A DNA stretch of 64,000 nucleotides from Clostridia bacterium UC5.1-1C12 (GTDB taxonomy: Bacteria; Bacillota_I; Bacilli_A; Erysipelotrichales; Erysipelotrichaceae): NCBI GenBank assembly GCA_001305055.1, contig BBZX01000002.1, positions 62,001 to 126,000 of the forward strand, in the 5' to 3' direction. The notes below the pieces were generated by a model. That model made no database searches and had not been told where the DNA came from. It was given only the letters and a program-made list of their open reading frames with translations. Position numbers and translations under genes: made by a program. Below, in pieces: positions 18,902-28,834 of the stretch (position 1 is its first letter; every line of letters begins with the position of its first letter).

Positions 18902-19679
18902 TTAAGCTTTATCCGGGTTAACGATGATGACCTCGATACCGCGGCGTCTGAATTCATAAACAGCCAGCATATCAACCTTATTATCGGTGATGATAGTATC
19001 CACCAGATCCAAACTGCCGCAGAAGAAACGGTCGGTTTTATTGATCCGTTCGCTGCTGGCAACGACAAAGCATTCACCGGTACAGCATTTAAGCATCAAT
19101 TCGGTGATGCTGGCTTCATGCAGAACAGATGAACTCAATCCGCTTTCAAGACTGATGCCATCAACACCAATAATACACTTGTTGGCTTTGATCTGTGAGA
19201 TTGTATTATAAGCAATTTCACCGACAATTGAGCTTCGGGGTTCACGGATCTCACCGCCGGTAAGCAGGGCTACAATGGACTTATCACGTTCAATATTGAC
19301 AATGTTGGTGTTATTCGTAATGATGGTACAGTGTATATCCTTGATATATTTGACGGTACCTAATGCTGTATAGCTGGTATTTATAAACAATACATCATTT
19401 TCATCGACATGCCGGGCCGCTTCTTTCTGAATGGCTTTGCGTTCACGCGAATATTTATTTTGTTTTAATTTAAGCTTAAAATCATCATTTAGCTTCAGAT
19501 TACCGTTTTTTTGACCAATTATTTGATTTCGCTTTGAATTCTTCGATATCTCTGCGTACCGTTAAGGTTGAAATAGAAAGGTAGCTGGCAATGTCTTCAA
19601 TGTTTGATTCACCATTTTCCAGCAGATAAGTGATGATATTTTCACGTCTTTTTTCAATTTCGGCTTTGGAGCTGCGCAT
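18902..19679 (-). CDS. DeoR/GlpR family transcriptional regulator, frameshifted
   Basis: Sugar-phosphate-responsive repressor. From ATG 19679 the frame gives the DeoR winged HTH (RRENIITYLLENGESNIEDIASYL and STLTVRRDIEEF), then hits a stop; a break near 19525 moves to the frame ending at 18902, which carries the DeoR sensor domain (NTSYTALGTVKYI, IVGEIAYNTI, KCIIGVDGISLESGLSS, ITDNKVD). Total about 258 residues, usual for the family. It converges on the ascorbate-type PTS and is the likely regulator of that operon (UlaR belongs to this family). Confidence 0.82.
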
Positions 19680-19794
19680 GAGTATCCCCCTTCAAACTTC
19701 TATACTTATCTATTATACCTTATTTTACGAAAATATTTTAGCCTATTTTTGATAATATTTCATAAACATTAACGGTATTAAAGAGGGGAGCGGC

Positions 19795-21652
19795 TTATGA
19801 TAATTCAAACTGACCGGTGTACAGCTTATAGTAAGTACCCTCCTGAGCAATCAGTTCATCATGACTGCCGCGTTCAATAATACGGCCTTGATCGAGAACC
19901 ATGATCGCTTTTGCGTTACGGACGGTTGATAAGCGGTGGGCGATGACAAAGACGGTGCGTCCCTCCATTAAGGAATCCATACCTTTTTCGATCAGTTTTT
20001 CGGTCCTTGTATCGATTGAACTGGTAGCTTCATCAAGAATCAGTACCGGTGGATCGGCTATCGCGGCTCGCGCAATCGCAAGCAGCTGACGCTGACCTTG
20101 TGAGAGATTCGCGCCGTCGCTGTGCAGCATTGTTTGATAGCCGTCAGGCAGACGCCGGATAAAGGAATCAGCATTAGCCAGCTTGGCTGCCTTAATGACG
20201 TCCTCATCGCTGGCATAGAGGCTGCCGTAACGAATGTTGTCGGCGATCGTACCGGTGAATAAATGGGTATCCTGCAGTACCATGCCTAAAGAGCGGCGCA
20301 AATCATCTTTTTAATCAATCTGACATCAATGCCATCATAGGTAATACTGCCGCTGTCCACTTCATAGAAGCGATTGATCAGATTTGTAATAGTCGTTTTA
20401 CCGGCACCGGTAGCGCCGACAAAGGCAATCTTTTGACCTGGCTTCGCATATAGATTGATACCATGCAGAATTTCATGGCCTGCGTCATAGCTGAATACGA
20501 CATCTTTAAAGCGTACATCTCCCTTCAGTTCAACCAGCTCAGCCGAACCGTCAGAATGCGGATGCCGCCATGCCCAATGACCTGTGTAGTTATCACATTC
20601 ATGCATCACACCGTTTTCATCTTTGCAGACCCGAACAAGGGTTACAATGCCCTGATCGATTTCTTCAGCTTCATCCATCATTTCAAAGATTCTTTCCGCA
20701 CCGGACATAGCTGCCAGAATAAAAATTGATTTGTTGGGTAAACTGATTGATCGGCATCGCCGTCTGTCGGACATAGACAAGATATGCTGCCAAGGAACCG
20801 AGATCCATCAATCCGGCAATTGAGAAAAGCCGCCGATCATCGCTGATATCGCATAATTCAGATAGGACATGCTGACAACGACAGGTACCATGATACCTGA
20901 ATAAGTCAGCGCTTCGGTGGCTGATTCACGCAGCAGCTCATTGCGTCTGGTGAATTCCTCAAAATCTTTTTCTTCATGATTAAATACCTTTACAACCTTT
21001 TGACCTTCCACCATTTCTTCAATAAAACCATTCAGAGAGCCGATATATTTCTGCTGCTTATTGAAATAATGCTTGCTTTTTTACCGCTGGTTTGAATAAA
21101 CAAAGTCATCAGCAGCATCGCAATCAGTACGACGATGGATAATCGCCAGTTTAAGACAACAATAATGATGACGGTGCCGGTTATCATCACAAAATTATTA
21201 ATGACCGCCGTAAAAGAATTATTCAGCGCATCTGCGACAACATCGATATCATTTGTGAACCGGCTCATCAGTTCACCGTGGGTGCGGGCGTCAAAATAAC
21301 GAAGCGGCAGATTTTGTGTCTTCGCAAACAGATCACTGCGGATCTCTTTAATAATTTGCTGGGCCATTTTTACCATCAGCTGTGTATAGCCCAGCGTACA
21401 TAAAACACCGGCTAAATAGATACCGCCCATCGTGGCAGCCATCTTCATCAGACCTGTTAGATCTTTAGTCAGAATAAAGGAATTAATCGTTGGTTTCAGC
21501 ATGTAGGTACCAGCCAGATTAACTCCGGCAGAAAGAATGACAAGGATTGCGACAATAAACATAGCGAATTTATGATTGCCGAGATAAGCCAACAGTTTGG
21601 TTGCTGTACGTTTCAAATCCTTAGGCCGTTTATAATTCATTTGTCTTGCCAT
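19795..21652 (-). CDS. ABC exporter half-transporter (catalytic subunit), frameshifted
   Basis: Membrane domain (residues 1-330, six hydrophobic helices) fused to an ATPase: Walker A FVGATGAGKTT, signature LSQGQRQ, Walker B VLILDEATSSID (canonical Glu), H-loop VIAHRLST. The frame breaks four times, near 21060, 20820, 20723 and 20305. At 20305 the intact paralogue (26966-28834) has six A where this copy has five (LIKKDDLR versus a stop), and at 20723 this copy has one T too many, so these look like homopolymer errors. Between the two domains sits an insertion ending HWAWRHPH, shared with the paralogue. Pairs with the upstream degenerate subunit as a heterodimeric multidrug or peptide exporter. 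Confidence 0.85.
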
Positions 21653-23380
21653 TATAACTCAGCCCCTTCCTTTTGTGATGAATAGATTTCCTGATAAATC
21701 GGATTTGTTTTTAAAAGCTCTTCATGAGTGCCGACGGCATTTACATAACCGCCTTCAAGAATAATGATCTGATCAGCATGCAGGACAGAGGAAATCCGCT
21801 GAGCGATGATGATCTTTGTCGTATCCTTCAGCTCATGATTTAATGCATTGCGGATCTTTGCTTCGGTACCTGTATCAACCGCACTTGTGGAATCATCAAA
21901 AATCAGCACCTTGGGTTTCTTTAGTAAGGCTCTGGCTATACAAAGCCGCTGTTTCTGACCGCCGGAAACATTGACGCCGCCCTGACCGAGATCGGTATCC
22001 AATCGCTTTGGCATGCGTTCGATGAATTCATCGGCACAGGCAATTCGGCATGCCGCCATCAATTCTTCATCATCAGCAGATTCATTGCCCCATTTCAGAT
22101 TATCACGGATCGTACCGCTGAAAAGCGTATTCTTTTGAAGCACGACACCGATGGCATCACGCAGATGTTTGATTGGGTATTCCTTCACATTCACCCCATC
22201 AATCAACACCGCTCCCTTGGATACATCGTAAAGCCGGGGAATCAGCTGAATCAGCGATGTTTTAGCTGAACCGGTGCCGCCGATGATACCGACTGTCTGC
22301 CCGGCTTTAATGGAGAGATTAATATCTGAAAGCACATATTCCTGAGCCGCTTCTTTATATTTAAAATAAACGTGGTCAAAGTCAATGTTTCCGTTTTTAA
22401 CTGTCAGCGGTTTGCTTTCATCACTTTGGATACTCGGCACTTCCTCAAAGACCTCTTGGATACGGGCCGCTGAAGCGATGGAGCGGGTCAGCATCATAAA
22501 GACATTGGAAATCATCATCAGAGAATTTAAAATCTGCAGCACATAGCTTAAGAAGCCGGTTAATTCACCCACCTTCATATTGTCGACAAAAATCATCTGG
22601 CCGCCGAACCAAAGAATCGCAATAATGGTTGAATACATGACAAATTGGAAGGCGGGCATATTTAATACTGCGAAATGGAAAGCTTTTTCAGAGGTTGTCT
22701 GCAGATTAAAATTCACCTCTTCAAATTTTTCTTTTTCATAAGTACCGCGCACATAGGATTTAACGACCCGAATGGCAATCAGATTTTCCTGAATGACACG
22801 GTTGACTAAATCAACGGCTTTCTGCATTTTGCCGTAAAGCGGTCTCAATGTCCTTACAATAAGAAAAAGAATGGTTCCCAATACCGGCAGTGCAACCATA
22901 AAAACAACGGCTAAATCTTTGTTGATCATGATTGCCATGCCTAAGGCGGTAACCAGCATAAACGGAGCTCTGACAATCGGCCGGATGCCGGAAGATATTG
23001 CTGTCTGTAAGACATTGACATCACTGGTCAGACGGGTAACTAAGGATGAGGTAGAAAAATGATCGGTGTTCGCAAAGGAAAAACTTTGCACCTTTTGATA
23101 TTCAGCTTTTCTTAGCTCACTGCCAAACCCTTGACCGGCCGTTGCCGCAAACCGCGCATAGGCCATGCCCAGCGCCAGTGATATCAGCGCGCAGAATATC
23201 ATTTGCGCACCTTTAATTAAAATCAGCTGTGTGTCTTGATTTGCCACTCCAATATCGATGATATCTGCCATAATCAGCGGAATAATCAATTCAAACAAGG
23301 TTTCAAGCATGACACAGACAGCCGCAAAAATCAAATGCTTTTTATAATCTTTAAAAATAGACAAAAAATTTTTTAAGCAT
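21652..23380 (-). CDS. ABC exporter half-transporter (degenerate-site subunit)
   Basis: About 575 residues; six membrane helices then an ATPase with Walker A GGTGSAKTS (Ala where Gly is usual), signature VSGGQKQR and Walker B VLIFDDSTSAVD, in which the catalytic Glu is replaced by Asp. Such asymmetry marks heterodimeric exporters. The likely start is ATG 23380 behind AGGAG, which needs one T fewer in the run of six at 23367 to stay in frame (MLKKFLSIFKDYKK); otherwise translation would have to begin at TTG 23364. The stop overlaps the next gene start (ATAATGG). Second gene of a MarR-ABC-ABC operon. Confidence 0.87.
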
Positions 23381-23391
23381 GCTGCGATCTC

Positions 23392-23819
23392 CTATTCTAT
23401 TTCTTTACCACTTAAGTTTTTGTACATTCGGCTTAAATAATCAGCAAAAGCCGTCTTTTCTTCTTCACTGAATCCCTGAAGACCGCGTGCTTCAATCGTG
23501 AAACATTCTTCATTCCATGCTTCAATAGCTTTGCGGCCAGCTTCCGTTATACTGATACTGCCGGCCCGGCGGTCATCCTGATCTTCACTGCGGGTAATCA
23601 ATCCGGCTTCTTCCATCTTAGACAAAGAGTGCTGACGGTAGCGGCGCTGATTTCACAGGCATTTGCCAGCTCTTTCTGCATCCAATGATCTCGCTTTGAT
23701 AAATAACGCAGAATCTTAGGCTGACCCGGTGACAGGCCATAGACAGCCATTCTGGGTCTGGTACAGTTTTTCAATGCGTTATGCGTTTTGAACACTGTCA
23801 AATATAAAGGCAGTTTCAT
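23392..23819 (-). CDS. MarR family transcriptional regulator, frameshifted
   Basis: Winged-helix repressor of about 142 residues. The first frame gives MKLPLYLTVFKTHN... GLSPGQPKILRYL and the recognition region ELANACEISAATVST; after a break near 23630 the second frame continues LLSKMEEAGLITRSEDQDDRRAG with the wing and dimer helices. First gene of the exporter operon, preceded by a palindromic operator at 23836, so autoregulated drug-responsive control is likely. Confidence 0.83.
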
Positions 23820-23835
23820 CTAATCCCTCCTTAAT

Positions 23836-23853
23836 TAGTTAGCTTACTAACTA
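23836..23853. promoter_or_regulatory. MarR operator
   Basis: Perfect inverted repeat TAGTTAG-CTTA-CTAACTA 17 bases before the marR start codon. The same TTAGTTA half-site recurs ahead of the second MarR operon. Confidence 0.6.
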
Positions 23854-23952
23854 TTATATGTAGAAATATACTCCTGGTGTGTACAATTGTCAATGTTAAA
23901 CATTGTAAATAAGAAAAAAGGACTGTCTTATGCAGTTCAGTCCCTGTTTGAT

Positions 23953-24762
23953 TTAAAGATAGATAGTGAATACGGCAATTTGCGGAGGATTCATAAAGCG
24001 GATCGGCAGCTTGGTTGTGCCGATGCCGGCATTGACATAATGCTTGGTCGTTTGATCATTCATATCATAAAAACCGCGTTTATAGTGTCTTGCCAATGGC
24101 GGTGTAAAAGGAATAAAGAAAGGCAGTGATATCTGACCGCCGTGCGAATGGCCGCTTAATAAGAGCTGATAACCGTTGGTTGAGCCGGTATCGGCAAGAT
24201 CCGGTTCATGCAGCAGCAGGAGATTGTAATCGGCATCGGCTGCGGGAATCAGACTTAAGTCAGGATCACCCAACAAGCCGTCATCAAGCCCGGCGAGCCA
24301 GAGTGTGTGCTGATCGTTTATGGGAATTAATTCACCGCTGTTTTGCAGCAGGGTGAAACCGGCATCGTTCATGATCTGCTCATAGTAACGAACCCCGCCG
24401 CCGCCATAATCATGATTGCCCCAAATCGCATAACGGCCCAAGGGGGCGCTGATGTCAGCAAGGATCGGTGCTATTTCATCTAAATGATCAAAGCTTGCGA
24501 AATGATCAACCAGATCACCGGTAAAGACAACAAGATCAGGCTTTTGTTCATTGACCTTGGCTGTCAGCTTTATTAAATTATCCAATGTGAAGCTGTCGCT
24601 TAAATGAATATCAGAAAGCTGGATCACCTTAAAGGAAGGCTTATTTTTTTCTGTTTTATTTAATTCATAAGTATAGATTTTCAACATTTTACCCTCGATA
24701 AATAAAGCATATGCAACAATCAGCAAAAATATGATGCCGATGATCATCAGCTTTTTCTTCAA
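23953..24762 (-). CDS. Membrane-anchored metallophosphoesterase
   Basis: 269 residues: an N-terminal transmembrane anchor (residues 4-20) then a calcineurin-like phosphoesterase with IQLSDIHLSD, VVFTGDLVDH, IWGNHDYGGGG and LSGHSHGGQ, the full set of metal ligands. This is the YkuE/YaeI group, whose members act on lipid or phospho-substrates at the outer membrane face. Overlaps the acetyltransferase gene by four bases, so co-expressed. Intact. Confidence 0.88.
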   Translation of the reverse strand: MKKKLMIIGIIFLLIVAYALFIEGKMLKIYTYELNKTEKNKPSFKVIQLSDIHLSDSFTLDNLIKLTAKVNEQKPDLVVFTGDLVDHFASFDHLDEIAPILADISAPLGRYAIWGNHDYGGGGVRYYEQIMNDAGFTLLQNSGELIPINDQHTLWLAGLDDGLLGDPDLSLIPAADADYNLLLLHEPDLADTGSTNGYQLLLSGHSHGGQISLPFFIPFTPPLARHYKRGFYDMNDQTTKHYVNAGIGTTKLPIRFMNPPQIAVFTIYL

Positions 24763-25250
24763 AGTAACGGCTCCTTGGCAAGCTGCATCAAGCCTTTATC
24801 ACAAAGACGGTAAACGGTCCACTCATGCATTGGTTCAGCATGCAGCTTCTGCGTATAAAACTTAATTGCGGAAGCATTCCAGTCAAGACACCACCAATCC
24901 AATCGCTCACAGTTTCGCTCAACCGCAATTTCTGCCAGCCTTTTAAATAATTGTGAGTCGATGCCTTGATGACGGAAAGCCTCATCGACATATAAATCCT
25001 CAAGGTAGAGGTTGGCTTTGCCTAAGAAGGTAGAAAAATTATGGAAATAAAGGGCAAATCCAACAGGCTGTTCGTCATTCATCGCAATCAGCACTTCTGC
25101 CTGATGGCGGACAAAAAGACTTTCATATAACAGTTCAGGAGTTGCTTTTACTTCATTTTCTTTTTTTTCATACTGTGCAAGCTTCATAATAAAATCATGA
25201 ATCAGCGGTGTATCTTCAGGTACCGCGGTACGTATATTTACTTTTTTCAT
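24759..25250 (-). CDS. GNAT family N-acetyltransferase (diamine acetyltransferase-like)
   Basis: 163 residues from ATG 25250, chosen because GGAG lies nine bases upstream and the protein then begins MKKVNIRTAV as usual; the in-frame ATG 25268 has no ribosome site. The acetyl-CoA loop region YVDEAFRHQGIDSQLFKRL and the C-terminal KFYTQKLHAEPMHEWTVYRL resemble spermidine/diamine acetyltransferases. Gln-Gly in the loop is RHQGID, so CoA binding is plausible. Substrate not proven. Overlaps the phosphoesterase gene (ATGA). Confidence 0.82.
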   Translation of the reverse strand: MKKVNIRTAVPEDTPLIHDFIMKLAQYEKKENEVKATPELLYESLFVRHQAEVLIAMNDEQPVGFALYFHNFSTFLGKANLYLEDLYVDEAFRHQGIDSQLFKRLAEIAVERNCERLDWWCLDWNASAIKFYTQKLHAEPMHEWTVYRLCDKGLMQLAKEPLL

Positions 25251-25399
25251 TTCTTCATCTCCAGTCAACGATTGTCATTATTATAAAGCATTCTTTTTAA
25301 ATTTGTTTCTTAATATTTACAAAAGATTATGAATTTGTAAATCATACTGCCATTTTACCTTGAATTTGAGTATAATGTTAGATATATGGAGTTGATAGG

Positions 25400-26082
25400 A
25401 TGAATACTAGAAAGAATGTTTTGATTTTATTAATGATACTGCCTTTGATTGGTTTTATCTTTGCATTTATATTATTTCCCTTTCAGATACCGATGCATTT
25501 TGATTTATTTGGTGCTGCGGATCGGATTGGTTCAGTCTTTGAACTGCTGATATTTTTTGTGGTCTCTTTGTTTTTGGGCGGTATTGGTTTAGCATCGTGA
25601 AATACACCGAAGCTTCCAGCAAGGCTTGGCTTTGTTCCTTATTGCCGCTGATGGCAGTAAATCTGACAATGCTTTATGTGCTTGCCTATATCGGTTATAT
25701 GAACCAAGGCTTGACCCCGATCAGTCTGCTGCGCTATCTCTCTCTGCTGTTTGGTCTGCTGATGATAGCGGTTGGCTTTATGTTTCATAAATCAAAGCTG
25801 AATTCAGGCAATGGACTGCGAACTCACTGGAGTTTGAAAAATGAGGCTGCATGGTCCGTCACTCAGCGTTGGAGCGGTGTATTGTTTGTATTAGGCGGCT
25901 TGCTGATCTGTGCAGAGGCAGTGCTGCTGGCTGTGGATATAGTAATGCTGCCGGCGGTCATTTTGACCTTTGTATTATGTTATGCCTTTGTGTATTTTGT
26001 TCATGGCGGGCAGCCAGAAGAGTACGTTTTTAATTCGGCCGTCATTTTTGATGGCTTTTATATTGATCTTTGTGTATGCTAA
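25400..26082 (+). CDS. SdpI/DUF1648 family membrane protein, frameshifted
   Basis: About 227 residues with six or so transmembrane segments. The first part has the DUF1648 landmark IPMHFDLFGAADRIGS; after a break at about 25597 the second frame carries GLRTHWSLKNEAAWSVTQRWSG, the SdpI family motif. SdpI confers immunity to a killing peptide in Bacillus subtilis, but the family is broad and here no toxin gene is adjacent. Ribosome site GGAGTTGATAGG. Followed at 17 bases by a small gene. Confidence 0.72.
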
Positions 26083-26098
26083 TAAAGAGGTGAGGCAA

Positions 26099-26335
26099 AT
26101 GATCAAAAATGGTCAGCGTGTCTATTATTTGATAAATGGTGTCATTTTCTCAGGCAGGATCATCGATCTGGAATGCATTGGGAATAAGCAGACCTTTAGT
26201 ATTGACAGCTATGGCGGCTGTGAAGGTCAGTTTGTGATCGATATCGATCAGCTGCATCAGCGTGTATTTCTGTCCATTCAGGAAGCGGAGGCTGCGGCTG
26301 CTCAGGGTGAACAGGGCTTTATGGCCGGCTGTTAA
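26099..26335 (+). CDS. Small hypothetical protein (78 residues)
   Basis: ATG 26099 follows a good AAAGAGGTGAGG ribosome site. The protein MIKNGQRVYYLINGVIFSGRIIDLECIG... looks like a small beta-barrel (SH3-like), with an acidic alanine-rich tail (QEAEAAAAQGEQ). No family recognised. An earlier in-frame ATG at 25970 lies inside the upstream gene and lacks a ribosome site. Confidence 0.6.
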   Translation: MIKNGQRVYYLINGVIFSGRIIDLECIGNKQTFSIDSYGGCEGQFVIDIDQLHQRVFLSIQEAEAAAAQGEQGFMAGC

Positions 26336-26361
26336 GCATATAAAATGAAAGGAGCGTACCG

Positions 26362-26862
26362 ATGCTGGAAGAAATTGTTAAGCGCAGAAGTATTAGAAAA
26401 TTTACGGATCAGGAAGTAGAAGAGGATAAAATTGAAGATTTGCTGAGGGCGGCCATGAGCGCGCCGACGGCCCGCAATACACAATCGTGGCGATTTTTAG
26501 TTGTAAAGAACCGTGAGGCTTTGAATTCAATGGTTGAACTTCAGCCATATACAGGAATGATGAAAACCGCGTCCTGCGCTATCATTGTAATGGGGGACCG
26601 GGAAGCTTCACAGCCGGATGAATATTTATATGTTGATGCTGCGGCGGCAATTGAAAACATGCTGCTGGAAGCTGTACATCTAAACCTTGGCACATGCTGG
26701 TGCGCGATTGGCCCAAGAGCAGAAAGAATCAAAAATTTCCGGGACTATTATTCAATCGATGAACGTTATATCCCAATTGCCGCCGTGGCAGTTGGTTATC
26801 CTGATGAAGTAAAGGAATTACAAAATCGCTATGATCCAAAGAAAGTCACATGGTACCGTTAA
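26362..26862 (+). CDS. Nitroreductase family protein
   Basis: 166-residue FMN-dependent oxidoreductase. It starts MLEEIVKRRSIRKFTDQEV with the FMN-phosphate-binding RRSIRKF motif, followed by MSAPTARNTQSWRF and the C-terminal VAVGYPDEVK. Reduces nitro or quinone compounds with NAD(P)H. Good ribosome site (AAAGGAGCG). Intact; closed by a bidirectional terminator. Confidence 0.88.
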   Translation: MLEEIVKRRSIRKFTDQEVEEDKIEDLLRAAMSAPTARNTQSWRFLVVKNREALNSMVELQPYTGMMKTASCAIIVMGDREASQPDEYLYVDAAAAIENMLLEAVHLNLGTCWCAIGPRAERIKNFRDYYSIDERYIPIAAVAVGYPDEVKELQNRYDPKKVTWYR

Positions 26863-26891
26863 GTATCGCTTATTGCAGTATAATAATTTAG

Positions 26892-26941
26892 AAAAAGAGT
26901 CTGATCGACCATCATTAATGGTATAGAATCAGACTCTTTTA
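26892..26941. terminator. Bidirectional terminator
   Basis: AAAAAGAGTCTGAT/ATCAGACTCTTTT stem between convergent nitroreductase and ABC exporter genes. Confidence 0.75.
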
Positions 26942-26965
26942 TTTCCCAGGTAATATTACAATTTA

Positions 26966-28834
26966 CTAAGATAATTCTTCGGCTCCTGTACAAAGCTGAT
27001 AATATTTGCCTTTTTGGGCAAGCAGCTCTTCATGGTCACCGCGTTCAATAATTTCACCATGCTCAAGAACCATGATGGCATTCGCATTGCGCACGGTTGA
27101 CAGACGGTGGGCGATGACAAAGACGGTCCGTCCCTTCATCAGACGATCCATGCCGTCTTGAATGATGGCCTCTGTTCTGGTATCAATACTAGAGGTAGCT
27201 TCATCTAAAATCAATACCGGTGGATTTGCTACCGCGGCTCTGGCAATTGCCAGCAGCTGCCGCTGTCCTTGTGACAGATTGCTGCCGTCAGCGGTAAGAA
27301 TTGTCTGATAGCCCTGCGGCAGATGGCGGATAAAACCATCGGCGTTTGCCAGCTTCGCGGCGGCAATCACTTCTTCATCTGTTGCGTTCAGATTACCGTA
27401 ACGAATATTTTCCATCACCGTTTCAGTAAACAAATGAGTATCCTGAAGCACCATGGCTAAAGAAGTACGCAAATCATCTTTTTTAATCAGCTTAATATCA
27501 ATACCATCATAAGTGATACTTCCCTTATTGATATCATAGAAGCGGTTAATCAGATTCGTAATCGTTGTCTTACCGGCACCTGTTGAACCGACAAAGGCAA
27601 TTTTTTGACCCGGCTTCGCAAACAGATTGATATTTTTCAGAACCGTGTGGTTTTCTTCATAACCGAAGACAACATCATGGAAGCGTACATCGCCCTTCAT
27701 TTCAACAAGAGTAAATTCATCACCATGCGGATGCTTCCATGCCCAGCGATTTGTTCGTTTTTCACATTCCACAAGCTGACCGTCTACTTCTTCAACATTC
27801 ACTAACGTAACAATACCGTCATCGACTTCCGGTTTTTCATCAATCAGCGCAAAGATTCGCTCCGCACCGGCTAATGCCGCCAAAATACTGTTGAATTGCT
27901 GAGACATATTGACTAATGGCTGTGAGAAGCTTCGGGAATACTGAAGGAAGCTGGCTAATGAACCAACATCCAAAGTGCCGCTGATGATCTGTGTCGCACC
28001 GATACCGGCAATCAAGGCATAAGTGATATAGGATAAATTCCCCATGATCGGCATGATGATCGATGCCAAAGTATTAGCAATCGTCGCTTCATCACGCAGC
28101 TGTTTATTTAAGTCATCAAACGTATCACAGATTTTCTTTTCATGATTAAATACTTTTACGACCTTAACACCTTCAAACATTTCTTCTACATATCCATTTA
28201 CTTTACCGATTGCGGCCTGCTGACGGCGGAAATAGATTCTTGATTTACCGCCGATCGTGCGGATCGTCAGAAACATGATAATCATCATAATCACAATGAT
28301 CACCGTCAGTGACGGCGATAAAACCATCATCATGGTAAATGTGCCGATAACCGTTGTTAACGATTGAATAACCGCTGTAAAGCTTTCACTCATCGTTTCA
28401 CGGATCGTATCCACGTCATTGGTGTAACAGGACATGATTTCACCATGAGCATGAGTGTCATAATATTTAACCGGCAGATCCTGCATTTTATTAAATAAAT
28501 CAGTACGGATTTCATTTAATGCGCGATTGCTCATTTTCATCATTAAATATTTATAAGCATAAGAAGAACAGATACCGACGACATAAATAACCGCCATCAT
28601 GCAAAGCATCATAATAAAACTGCTGTAATTGCGGGCAGCCTTGCTGACACCGATCATTGGCATAATGTAATCATTAATGATCGGCTTCAGAAAATAATTG
28701 CCGGCTACCTGTGCGCTGCTGGAAAGAATAACCAGCATGACTACAAGAACTAGCTGAACCCGATTTCTTGATAAGTAAGAAAGAATTCTCAGCAATGTCT
28801 TGCCGCCGTTTTGTGGTTTAGCTGCTGCTTTCAT
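26966..28834 (-). CDS. ABC exporter half-transporter (catalytic subunit)
   Basis: 622 residues, intact. Six membrane helices in residues 15-310, a tryptophan-rich insertion (residues about 350-385, ending WAWKHPHGDE), then an ATPase with FVGSTGAGKTT, LSQGQRQ, VLILDEATSSID and VIAHRLST. It is the unbroken paralogue of 19795-21652 and serves as a reference for its frameshifts. Last gene of a MarR-ABC-ABC operon; the start overlaps the previous stop (ATGA). Probably forms a heterodimeric drug or peptide exporter with 28831-30563. Confidence 0.92.
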   Translation of the reverse strand: MKAAAKPQNGGKTLLRILSYLSRNRVQLVLVVMLVILSSSAQVAGNYFLKPIINDYIMPMIGVSKAARNYSSFIMMLCMMAVIYVVGICSSYAYKYLMMKMSNRALNEIRTDLFNKMQDLPVKYYDTHAHGEIMSCYTNDVDTIRETMSESFTAVIQSLTTVIGTFTMMMVLSPSLTVIIVIMMIIMFLTIRTIGGKSRIYFRRQQAAIGKVNGYVEEMFEGVKVVKVFNHEKKICDTFDDLNKQLRDEATIANTLASIIMPIMGNLSYITYALIAGIGATQIISGTLDVGSLASFLQYSRSFSQPLVNMSQQFNSILAALAGAERIFALIDEKPEVDDGIVTLVNVEEVDGQLVECEKRTNRWAWKHPHGDEFTLVEMKGDVRFHDVVFGYEENHTVLKNINLFAKPGQKIAFVGSTGAGKTTITNLINRFYDINKGSITYDGIDIKLIKKDDLRTSLAMVLQDTHLFTETVMENIRYGNLNATDEEVIAAAKLANADGFIRHLPQGYQTILTADGSNLSQGQRQLLAIARAAVANPPVLILDEATSSIDTRTEAIIQDGMDRLMKGRTVFVIAHRLSTVRNANAIMVLEHGEIIERGDHEELLAQKGKYYQLCTGAEELS

